DNA of 64,000 bases. Source: Caprimulgus europaeus (Eukaryota > Chordata > Aves > Caprimulgiformes > Caprimulgidae). The notes beneath the pieces were generated by a model, which saw only the letters and a program-made list of their open reading frames with translations, searched no databases and had not been told where the DNA came from. The stretch covers positions 49,919,537-49,983,536 of the forward strand of contig OU015525.1 in assembly GCA_907165065.1 (NCBI GenBank), in the 5' to 3' direction. Made by a program: the position numbers and the translations under genes. The stretch's first letter is position 1. Every line of letters starts with the position of its first letter. Below, one piece after another: positions 24,965 through 35,429 of the stretch.

Positions 24965-27900
24965 AACATAGTCAAAGGGTGCAAGCCTCTCTGAACACTC
25001 CTGCCTGGCAATGGATGAAATCCTGTAACTGCATTTACAGACATGAGTGTAGGAGATGCTGCACAATATCAGGAGGTGAGACTGCTTGAGCTCCTCTTCC
25101 TGCTGTTTGCCATCAGCAGTCCTGTACCTTTCATGAATCCCAACACATGTAATTTTGAGAGGGAAGCAAACTTGCAATTTTACAGATGAGGCCAGTGAAG
25201 AGGTGGTTGCTCTACCCTGAGACTTATGTTGGTCCATGTACCTGAGGGTCAGTATACCATGGGAAACAGATACAAGGCCCGTATTCCTGTAGGAGTTTGA
25301 TCCATATTTACACTTAAACTTCTTATTTCTGTACCCCTTGCTTATGAGGAAAGCTGGTGCACCAAGTCCATTTCTGCTGGAGGTGCAGGCATCCAGTACC
25401 TTGCCATTCTGTGTAAGAACTATTCCTGCCTGAGGCAAGCTGGGTGAATAAAGCAAGCCTCCAGCACAACCCCTTTGAAACTGATAAGGAAACTGAGGAA
25501 ATGGGTATTTGAATTGAGAAACTCATGGTTTGGAGGTAGCTCCTTAAGTCATTAGGCAATGAAGATGGAAAGGCAGGATGGAGAGCCGGGAAATGCCATT
25601 TGCCATGCCTAAGCACAGAGGGAGTATCCCTAAAGCCAAATAGATTAACAAGAAGGTTAAAGTTTCTGCTAAGAGGACTATGGTTCAAGCATGAAGTTGT
25701 TGTTAAGGAGAAATGTTTTGGAGCTTTGCGAATGTCCACTGTAAGAACTACACAGCTGTAATTAGCAGTCACATCACAAAAGCAGAAAGCATTTGTTGAC
25801 TGGGGTGAGAAACACTGCAGGGCAATTATTTCTCAGACCCTCCTTTAAAAGCTGTGGAGACTAAGCCAGTCTGGCTAACTGCCCCCTCCAGCCCATGCTG
25901 GAGACAGGAACCAGAAGAGATCTTTGCTATTTCTCTGTCACGCACCTTCTGGGGCACCAAGGAATAAGCTTTGGTTTCAAACAAGGCATGGAGAACTCCT
26001 CTCAAGGAGTCACCTCTCCCTTACTTGATGCCTAGAAATCAGTCTGTTTTTCTCAGGGGAGAGGTCTCTGTGCCTCCATGCCAGTTACCTCCACAAGCTC
26101 ACAAGTTAGCAAATTAAATTCTTTCAGGTTAGAGCAGTCAGAAGAAATTTTAATTGAGATCTGGCATCCTCATAAGTCTGCAACCCTGTTTCAGTCCAGT
26201 GCCAGCAAAAAGATTATCAAGATGTTGCCAGGGGTGCTCAGCCTCTAGAGTGAGTTTCTTCATTGAAGCTGAATGACAGAAGGGCCAACCCCATTTTGGT
26301 GTCAGTGGAGATCAAGCTAGAGGTAAAGTTCTATGCGAGTCTGCAGGCATTGCCTTGGATCTCGCTTGCCAGTAGTTGAATGACCTGGTCTACTTGTGTG
26401 GCAAACTTCAGTAGTTAGTGGAGAACACCCCAACAGCAGTAGTATAAGAGACACAATAAATTTTAGCAGACAGAAGAAAACAGGCTCCAAGTTCTTCACT
26501 TTGCCCTCCTGCTTCTGACTGTCCCACTGCCAAAGAGTGAGATCTGCAAATCACTCCAGTGATGGCCACTCAGAAAACAGTTGCACTTACAAATGTTATG
26601 CTTCTTCAGGGGGAAGTTAATTGTTTTCTCTCATTTAATGTCTTCAGTTATATTCAAAGAATTAGGATGTAGGATAGATGCAGAAGCTAAAAATTTCAGC
26701 AAGGCAGCTTTTATTGCTTTATTATACTTGTCTGATCATAGTGTCTTCAGCATGGCTGCTCCTTGGGCTTATTATTGATGATGAGTAAGAACAGACTGTG
26801 CGGAGATTAACACAGATGGTTGTAGCCTCGAGACTTGATGAGCTGTAACCACAGAAAATAAATCTCTACTTTCAAGGAGAGCCTTACACAACAGAATTTC
26901 ATGTGGCTCAGCTGTATTCAGAGTGGAATATTAAAATTGCTGAGCAAAGAATTGAGTGGCTCGTGTTGTGAATAGCTGTGTTGTATGGGTAAATTGCTTA
27001 CCGCAGCCTCTCAGATGGAAAAAACTCAACTATATTGTTTTCTTTTGGGTTAAACCAAACAAACAAACCCATAAAACAAACCATCTGTGATTCAGAAATC
27101 TTTGGAGAAAAACAGTGTAGTTCACCAGAGCAAATGCTGAATTGCAAAGGCAGCACCACTGAAAATTTTGACAGAGGAACGCTTGACCTCCTGCTACAGA
27201 AATTGGTGTAAAAGCCAGAAATTAACTTCCCCTTTCCCTTCAAAATGTCTCTTGTGTTTTTTATTCTTCTTGTTTCTGGAAATGTGACACGAGGGCACCA
27301 TTCTTGTTTAAAGTCCTCTTTGAAACCATGGAAAGTCAGTTTTAAAGGAGTAAATATAGTGGAAAACAGCCGAGATGATGGTGTAACCTCTTGCTGCCAG
27401 CATCTGGGGCTTTAGCAGCCCATGGGAAAACTGGGAGAGTTTTTTAGACTAGAGGAAACTTGGGTCTATTACCATGTTCTGCATTGTGAGTTAATAAACC
27501 ACATCTTCTTTTAAACTGATGCAAATTAAATCTGCTTGTTAGTCAATCATGATACTTTATTCACTTTGTACGGGCTTCAGGCTAGACACAGCTCCCTTAA
27601 AATATGGTTATGCTGATGGGAATGTTTTAGGCTGTGACTTCAGCTAGGAGGAGGAAAATAATGGAATGTTATATTCCACCAGCTCCCTATCCACTCAGTC
27701 CTTTCATCCAAAGGTAAATACAGAAAAGGTTTTGCAAGTGTTTGTGGTTTTTAGGAAAGGAGAGAAGGGAACGTACTCTTAAAGAGCCAATGTCTTTCAT
27801 ATTGGTCTCTCTGAGAGACTACATGAGCTCACTTCATGACAAATTCTTTCAAGGGCTGGAGATTCAGCTACCTTGCCTTAATAGGAAGGTACAAAGTACT

Positions 27901-29175
27901 CTGAAATATTTTTGACCATTCCAAAAATATAGTCCTGCTATAGAATTCTATCAACATTTTTCATGTGATGGTTTAAAAACAAACAATGAAGCAAGCTCAT
28001 GGCATGAGATTTCAGCTGGAGCATTCTTTAAGGTTTTGGAGTTTTGGGTCGGGTTGGTTTTTTTTGTTTTGGTTTGGGTTTTTTTGGTGTAGAATCCATT
28101 AAGTTTCCATGTCATCATACTGGTTTCATCTCCTCCTATATTTTATAGTAGTCACATATGTAACCTTAGTTACAGTTATGCTAAAAATAATTTCATTTAC
28201 TTTATTGCTACCCTGTTAACTGCAAAAAAATTTACCTGAGGACAGTATTATTAAATCAATTGGTAAGTTTAAGAGGAGCAAGTCTTGTTTATTTTCCAGC
28301 TTTTTAGTTATCTGTTTTCCCCCTTAAGAATCCCATTGCTAGTATCTAAGCTCAGCTGCGCTTTGAAAAGTCTGTTCACTGATTTACTGGCTTCCGCTCG
28401 GTGGACAGCAGCAACCCAGGTGCAGATGGGTTTCCATGTGCCTTGATGGGTTTTTCCAGTGTCTGATCAGGTCTTCAGTGAAGGCTGCTACTGTGACTTC
28501 TTCCCTCTACTCAGCTGCTTCTTTTAGTGAAACTACAAAATAATGTCCCTGAGACACCTACTGCTTTCTCAAACTCAATGATGAGTACAAAAGCGAGCAG
28601 GGGAGGCCCAAGTGTCATCAGATGTGTCTCAGATCTTTTATGAAATTAAGGAGAGAATAACTTGGATGATTAGCAAGTTTAACATCACAGTGATAGATGT
28701 CCTACTGTATATGTTCAAAAGATCAGGTTTGCAAAAGGTCTGAACTTCCCATTGACAAGGAATATTTCAATTTCCCAGCTCTGTGGCCTTGCAGACGTTC
28801 ATGCTACCCTGCTTTATCTTTCTAACTAAGGAGCTGCTTCGGGTCACAGACTGCCATTTCTTTAATATTTGTCTGTAATAATTGTACTGCCACCATCAAT
28901 TAAATTCAGTAGATATTTTTCTTCCTTGTCTCCCGTTGCTTTAATCTGAAACTTTCCATTTTCCTGTCCATGGACACCATCACAGCCTGAACAGAGTCCA
29001 AATTTCCATTAATGGACCAGCAGGCTTTGAAAATAAATCAGATGAAGGGTGGAGTCTGCAGCTCCGGATGTACCATGTGAAAGAGTCAGCCAGACCCAGC
29101 TCCCAGCACTGCACCAGCTTCTTTCTGCTTATCTTTGTGTTTGTTGAAATAATAAAAGGTGAATCAAAAGGAAAA

Positions 29176-29278
29176 AGAGAAGAGAAGAGAAGAGAAGAGA
29201 AGAGAAGAGAAGAGAAGAGAAGAGAAGAGAAGAGAAGAGAAGAGAAGAGAAGAGAAGAGAAGAGAAGAGAAGAGAAGA
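29176..29278. repeat. (AGAGA)20 pentanucleotide microsatellite
   Basis: Twenty uninterrupted copies of AGAGA occupy 29176-29275, followed by a partial unit broken by a C at 29279. All three forward frames stay open across it, producing a spurious repetitive Lys/Arg/Glu frame on + and a Leu/Phe/Ser frame on -; neither is a gene. The purity implies recent expansion and likely length polymorphism. The strand is pure purine, so it could form triplex (H-DNA) structures. Confidence 0.97.
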
Positions 29279-29733
29279 CACCTAAACAGCCAGCAAGAGT
29301 CAAGCAAAAAGCACCTAACAAGGAATAAAAGAGGAAACAGGATCTCATAGTTCTTAGTCCATCTACACGATCCATAATTTGAGCTATGATGTCAGAAATG
29401 TTCCTTAGAGGGCACATGTGAACGCAATGCCGATGATGCCTCACTGACTGGTAGAGGTCTAAATCAGAATGGTATTTCACAGAATACAGGAAATTAAAGA
29501 TTGGGTACTTGACCAAAAAAAGGTAATTTTTTTCTTCTATGATGTAGGTTGTTGTCTTAATTCAAGTCCAATGTGTACAGAAATAAGATATACAGGTTGC
29601 CCTGGAAGGCAGATTGCGGAGTCCTGGATTCAGAAAACGTTAATGAACATCTTGGGCTGTGATGGGAGATGGACACTTTGCAGTTCTGGTGTTGACTTTG
29701 TGTGTATTGTAATCTTTGTCCATGGAAGTACCC

Positions 29734-29762
29734 CAGATGCTGATTGGCGTCCAGCATCTGCT
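29734..29762. repeat. 9-bp inverted repeat
   Basis: CAGATGCTG (about 29734) and CAGCATCTG (about 29752) are reverse complements separated by 9 nt. It lies 70 bp before a second hairpin at 29830. Its role is unknown and it may be chance. Confidence 0.55.
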
Positions 29763-29829
29763 GCTCACTGGAGGATGTTTCAAGATAGCTGGGAGGATGT
29801 TGCTCCAGAAGAAGGCATTAAATAGCAAG

Positions 29830-29858
29830 CTTTCAAAAGCACTCTATGCTTTTGAAAG
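29830..29858. repeat. 12-bp inverted repeat, 5-nt loop
   Basis: CTTTCAAAAGCA (29830-29841) pairs perfectly with TGCTTTTGAAAG (29847-29858) across the loop CTCTA. No T-run follows and no transposon terminus is recognisable. It may be a hairpin or the remnant of a small element. Confidence 0.75.
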
Positions 29859-30225
29859 ATCTGCATGTAAATACCCTGGGATTGCTTTTGGTGTAGTTTT
29901 GGCTAGAAAAAAAAGAGTTATAACTAGAAGAGACTGAAATTGGAACAACCTACTAATGTTTGGAAATGTGCTGGACTTTGTCCATCTGAAGTGTCTAAAT
30001 CATGCTTAGATGTTTCATTAAAATGCTTGTGCCCTGTGAGGAGCTACAGTGCAGTTAGTTTGTGGGTTGCATCATGGGAGGTCAGAGCACAGACCCAGCC
30101 CTCTTTTAATAGCTTCACTTTTAGCCTTGGAGGCAGAAGTAAGGTTGCTAATGGTTGCATTTCAACCATGCTATTCAGCACCCTTTTAGTCCTCTCTCAG
30201 CTGGTGGTCCTTTCCTTAAGAAGAG

Positions 30226-30379
30226 ATCATAGAACCATAGAATGATAGAATAGTCTGGGTTGGAAGGGACCTTAAAGATCATCTAGTTCCAGCGTCCCTG
30301 CCATGAGCAGGGACACCTTCCACTAGATCAGGCTGCTTGAACATGTCCAGGGAGGGGGCATCCACAACTTCTCAGGGCA
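30226..30379 (-). mobile_element. CR1 LINE 3' fragment
   Basis: The + strand reads GATCATAGAACCATAGAATG followed by CTGGGTTGGAAGGGACCTT, then AAAGATCATCTAGTTCCA and the CCATGAGCAGGGACACCTTCC block. This is the reverse complement of the avian CR1 3' end. The copy is 5'-truncated and carries extra 8-bp tail repeats (CATAGAAC/CATAGAAT). It is the first of four CR1 pieces within 3 kb. Confidence 0.95.
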
Positions 30380-31490
30380 AGAGACGATGACAAAGATGAA
30401 GACTACGATAATATTGATTATTATGGTGTTGATAATGAGTGGGTAGTCATTGCTTCAATTCTCCTTTCTTTAGGTGGGCATGTCTTTAACGTGCCTCAGT
30501 TCTCCCTTTTCCTCTAGGGATGCTCACGTGGACAATTGTGGTGATGGCCCCTTGCTTCTCTCTTACTGGCACTGTGGGTTTCCTTTTAAAGGAAAGCTGA
30601 ATGGGTGGTGAGTGGGTGCACAGCCAGGTCTTACCCCAAGGTGCAGCCAAGAGGTAGTCCATGTATACAGATGAGAACCATATGTTCCTGCCCTGCACTG
30701 AAGACAGAGCTAGTAGCTTTCTCAATTAAAAAGGACCGCAGATGGCAGCTTAATTGACAGGAGTCGATTGCCTCGCAGGCTGTGCTCTCATCCACAGATG
30801 CGGGATGAGGTGAGGGTGTCTGGGGTTCAGGCCTCTGGTTAGGGGTATTCACACGTTCTTCAGGGACATCCAGCCACCAGCAAGTGGGGAGGGACTGGGG
30901 CAACAGCATGGTCTAGACTGTTAATCCAGCTTGGGTGGCAACAATTGCGTCGTTTTTGCTCTGAGTGGGAAGAGAGCAGTTTAGAAATAAAAGCCTTTTA
31001 TCCAGCTTTTTAAAACTTTACAGCTACTACGTTTCTACATTAGGTTTTTATCTTTTTAAACAAACAAACAAACAAAATGCAAAGGGGCTGCTTTGGTTGC
31101 CAGCACAAAATACCACCAGAAACCTCAGGCTCCCATTGTTTTCTGCATATTTATAATTTTGTGAACTGCTCCCCCCTCCCTTGAGCAGCGAGTCAGACTG
31201 TCCAGCTCTGCAATTCTTCTGAATTTGCTCCTGGTGCGTTATCTTCTCTCCCCACCCAGAATGGCTGTTCAGTCAAGACCACATTGAGGTGTGGAGGGGT
31301 GGGAGAGGCCATCACAAGTTGTGCTGCTTTACCCAGTGGGGACTGCTCCTTGCAAGGGGAGAGCAGACCACCACAAAATGCCTCTCTTGTGCTTATTGTT
31401 TGGTAAGCTTGGAGGTTTTTTTAGTATTCTATAAATAAGATGAGATCTGCTATCATCTTGCCTGCTTTTTATTTTAGTTTGGGTGTATGT

Positions 31491-31848
31491 GATCACAGAA
31501 TGGTAGGCGTTGGAAAGTACCTCTGGAGATCATCCAGTCCAACCCCCCTGCCAAAGCAGGTTCACCTACAGCAGGTTGCACAGGAAAGCATCCAGGCGGG
31601 TTTTGAACATCTGCAGGGACGGAGACTCCACAGCCTCTCTGGGCAGCCTGTTCCAGTGCTCTGTCACCCTCACACGAAAGAAGTTTTTCCTCATGTTTAA
31701 GCGGAACCTCCTGTGTTCCAGCTTGTGCCTGTTGCCCCTTGTGCTATTGCTGGCCACCACTGAATAGAGTCTGGCCTCATCCTCTTGACACCTGCCCTTT
31801 AGATATTTATAAGCATTGATAAGGTCCCCTCTCAGTCTTCTCTTCTCT
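31491..31848 (-). mobile_element. CR1 LINE fragment with ORF2 C-terminal remnant
   Basis: This is a reverse-oriented CR1 beginning GATCACAGAATGG on the + strand. It retains an open minus-strand frame encoding the typical end of the CR1 ORF2 reverse-transcriptase protein, with motifs such as [35 protein letters not shown] and FKTRLDA. It is 5'-truncated like most avian CR1 copies. With the + strand copy at 32916 it forms a long, divergent inverted pair. Confidence 0.95.
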
Positions 31849-32323
31849 AATGATGATGATTGGCCAAGTGTGAGAGAAAGAGCTGAGACCTGTGCACTCC
31901 CGGGGGTTGCTAACATGCAAACAGAGGGGCAGAAATTTCGGGACCAGAATGGTGGACCCTTTTGTCTTCTGGTGTGACAGACTAAAAGCCAGTGCTGCGG
32001 TCACCCTTCTTGTGCTGCAATATGATGCCTTTGTCCTTTGTAAAAACCCAGCAACCATGCAGGCAATGTAAACAATTGATGTGGCAACAGAGGAGAAGCA
32101 GGTGGCTTGAGGTAGTCCAGGTGTTTCCAAATCTTTCCTTGCTGTAAGGCTCCAGCCTTTACAGCTGCTGGAGAAAAGCTGGTCTAAAGCTCAGTCTAAA
32201 AACTGAAAGAAAATCCCAATATTCTCTCTCCTAAATCAATGAACAGAATCCATTCCTGGTAAATCAGTCTCTTTGTGAGCAGAGGTTTTAATACTGGCAT
32301 GTAAGTAAACCAGCCTTTATATT

Positions 32324-32387
32324 GGCAGGGGGGTTGGACTAGATGATCTCCTGAGGTCCCTTCCAACCCCTACCATTCTGTGATTCT
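32324..32387 (+). mobile_element. CR1 LINE 3' end, very short
   Basis: GGCAGGGGGGTTGGACTAGA, then TGATCTCCTGAGGTCCCTTCC, here given in two pieces, followed by CCATTCTGTGATTCT. Only the last ~64 bp of the element remain. The orientation is sense. Confidence 0.93.
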
Positions 32388-32915
32388 CCCCTTCTACCTC
32401 TTCATCCTCAGTCTTTCCAGGTCAATGCTCAAAATAAAAACCCATCAGCTGCTGGTAGAGGGAAGCAATGGGGAAGATGAAAACTTGTCCTTTGCATCTA
32501 TATGTGTTGGGAAGGAGAGAAGAGTACAAAGGCTAGCTCATGGATACTGGTGAATTGAAAATTAAGGAATTTTAGGCCTTGTGTCAGTGGTTCTGGAAAC
32601 CTGGCTTACACAACTTCTTCCTTGATGGATGTACCTGCTGCTGTTAGCCAAGGCAACATTTCACTGTGCTTGGAAGCTCTTGGAAGAGGATTGGGTTTTT
32701 TGCCTCTCCTTTCTTTAGTGTCTTGTCTAACTAAATGCCAGAACTTTGTTAAGAGTATCTGCTGCTGATGAGGACTTCCCCCGCCCAGAGTTCCCACAGG
32801 GGAAAGATTTGTTTCAACTTAGATGAAATACTGACATGAGTTCAACAAGTTACAAATTAGTCACCAATGAAATTTGACTGCAAACTGCAAGGCTTCTTCT
32901 TGTTTGAGGAGTTAT

Positions 32916-33250
32916 AGCGGCCTGCCAGTACCTGTAGGGGCCTACAAGGAAGCTGAGGAAGGACTTTTCATAAGGGCAGTTAATGATAGAACAAGGGGAA
33001 ATGGCTTTAAACTGGAAGAGGGTAGGTTTAGATTAGATATTAGGAAGAAATTCTTCACTGTGAGGGTGGTCAGACACTGGAACAGGTTGCCCAGAGGACT
33101 TGTGGATGCACCCTCCCTGGAAGTGTTCAAGGTCAGGTTGGATGAGGCTTTGAGCAACCTGGTCTGGTGGGGTGTGTCCCTGCTGATGGTAGGGAGTTGG
33201 AGCTAGATGATCTTTAAGGTCCCTTCCAACCCAAACCATTCTATGATTCT
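32916..33250 (+). mobile_element. CR1 LINE fragment with ORF2 C-terminal remnant
   Basis: A sense CR1 tail runs from about TAGCGGCCTGCCAGTACCTG to ACCATTCTATGATTCT. An open forward frame retains the ORF2 end, with motifs FKLEEGRFRLDIRKKFF, HWNRLPRGLVDAPSLEVF and KVRLDEALSNLVWW. The frame then runs into the 3' UTR of the element. It is 5'-truncated and not autonomous. Confidence 0.95.
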
Positions 33251-35429
33251 TTGAGTCCTGGAGCAAGTTTGAACAGTGTAGCAGAAACAAGAGTCCTAGC
33301 TGGCTTAAGATGATGCGCAGCAAGATTAAGGAAAGGAGTGTGTGACGGGCCAGAGAAATGCATAGAAAGGGTAAATTAACTTCTGGTAGTAGCCAATATT
33401 TAGCTCTTGCCAAGGGAAGGGAATGTTTGCTGCTCAAGTCAGCAGGAACTTCAGCAACTTCTTGGTCCTCCCTGCCTTGCTTTGAAGGTATACAGGCCAT
33501 TTTCCAGGTGCACAGTTCCTGCTCTTTCCCAGCAGCAAACTATAAGCATTGCTTCTCCTCTCACTGTTGGTCCTCGTATTTGCTGTTGGGGTCTGGGCAA
33601 GTTTGTTTGTCTGTTTATAGTGACTAAAAAGCTCTGCTCAGAGCTCATCTGGACCAGCAGGCTGCAGGTGGGGGTAGGGAGTCTCTGGCTGTATGGGCTC
33701 AGTGATGGCGGTGGGAAAGAACAAGGTTTAGGATTTCAGAAAGGCTTTTTGCTTTTGTGCAACTTTCTTGGAAGGGATGCACCTGAAGTTTCTTTCTCCT
33801 CTTCTTTTTTCTCCCCTCTTCACTACGAAGTTTACAATGGAAGATGAACAAATTAAGTTCAAATCTGCCTCCCATAGTCCTTTCCCTGCTCCTCAAAGGT
33901 GCAACATGTGACAGATTTCAGTCTCAGCTAGTGATGGCATTGTTGCTGCGATTGTGATTGCTCAGTTTCTTACCTTGATAAACTACTTTTACTTTTTTTT
34001 TTTTTTCTTTTTTTTTTAATGTGGGGCCTGGTGCCAAAATCTTTTAGCATTGTGGGAAGGTGTGAAGTTGTTATCACCTCCTAACAAAGTACTCCTCACT
34101 GCTTCCAGGGAAGACTTGAGCTGTGGGCTCCATATTTTAGGAGGCTGGAGCAATTAGCTGAAGTTTTATCATTTAAAGATGTTACAGACTATCCCAAATA
34201 AACAATTGCCTGTTAATGAGGAGCTTTGGAAAATTCTTAGTATGACATTTTTCTGTACATTTTTATGTTTTGAGGTCTGTGTAAATCCAGCTAATGCTTA
34301 TAATGACAACAGATATGATTTACAGCTGAGGGGTCGCTAGAAAACCTAGACAGTGATGGGTGGAAGTAGGGAGCCAAATCTTTTGCTCAACTTATTAACA
34401 TGAAATGAAAATGCAAAATAAATGAGTGGTGTTTGGTGAGACCACCTAGCTAGGTGTTAGATATAGGAGGTGTCACAGGTGGAAAATAGCTAGCTTGAAT
34501 GCCTATAGGTGGTAGATAACCAGGTATGTTCATGCACGAATGTCCAAAACTGAACTTTCAACCTCCCAAGCAGAAGCGGCTGCTTGTGAACTACAACGGG
34601 TACAGGGGCCAGTTGTAAACTTTACTACCACCTGGACTAAACCAAAGTTGTGTATCCCAGACTTTCCAGTGAAAAAGGGGTTGTAAGACAGGAGCAATGC
34701 TGAGGAACCTGCTTGTGCCTCGTCCTTCTGCACAATGAGGGTTCGGATTGGGAGAAACAGGGCCTGGCAGCTCAAGGAGGAGGAGCTGGTGCCAAAAAGA
34801 AGGGCTTACAAACAAAACCCAACCCAAACCCAAAATGATCTGGGAAGAATAAGATTAAGAACTTGGCTGGAACAAAGATCCTGGAAGTGAGGGCTCTGCA
34901 TGGAGACAGCAAGGGCCCTCGGGCAATCCCACCACTGGCTTACTAATAAGCAGCTTTATGTCTCAGAGGAAGACAAAACCAAAACCATTTGACACATACA
35001 GATGAGAGAACAGAATAATTTTACATCCTGTCACTAGTGGAAAAGAGACTGTGTTTTTCAGTTTTTTTAAAACTTTTATTCATTTTTTTTTAGAAAAGGA
35101 ATGAACTCTGCATGGTAGAGTGTACGGTACATAATTTCAAAGCAGAACAAGTGATATGGAATGGATTATTTTCCCAAACTATTTAAAGTTGAATCTAAAA
35201 TCACTTGTAAATCAATGCTCATTACCATGTAAGACAAAGGCAAACAATCAACATGGTTTTTTGTTTGGTACAGATTTCCTCTACCACTTCAGCCTGAATT
35301 TTCCCAAGGTTGGGGAGAAAAGGAGGGTAAATCCTGCCCATTGTCCTAACCATAATTGTACTGACCAAGCTTTGTGCTCTGAGATCTAGCATCATATGGC
35401 TTTATATACGTTCCTAAGTGAACAGTGCA
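33251..35429. other. Intergenic, next to the CABLES1 3' end
   Basis: I see no gene here. The stretch contains a T-rich tract at 33990-34018 and, in the CABLES1 sense, an alternative AATAAA (reverse complement of 35075-35080). If that signal is used the CABLES1 3' UTR would extend to about 35050. Confidence 0.55.

Larger units (their letters stand above)
19621..30225. other. Intergenic interval, no gene recognised
   Basis: Between the TMEM241 end and the CR1 cluster I recognise no exon of a known protein. Several minus-strand open frames of 149-188 codons fall at 23914-25772. Their translations have no domain, repeat or family resemblance and no upstream gene context. GC is locally raised at about 22040-22740. 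A (TA)n run lies near 23948-23963, and a pentamer microsatellite and short inverted repeats lie near 29.2-29.9 kb. Confidence 0.6.

Noticed and set aside
23914..25772. Three neighbouring minus-strand open frames (149-188 codons)
   Set aside because: They are in different frames, lack linking splice sites and show no resemblance to a protein I know. They are treated as chance.
28980..29516. 178-codon minus-strand frame with Leu/Phe/Ser repeats
   Set aside because: The repetitive part is only the antisense translation of the AGAGA microsatellite.
31566..31916. 116-codon frame resembling reverse transcriptase tail as a host gene
   Set aside because: It is the C-terminal remnant of CR1 ORF2 in a truncated LINE, not a host gene.
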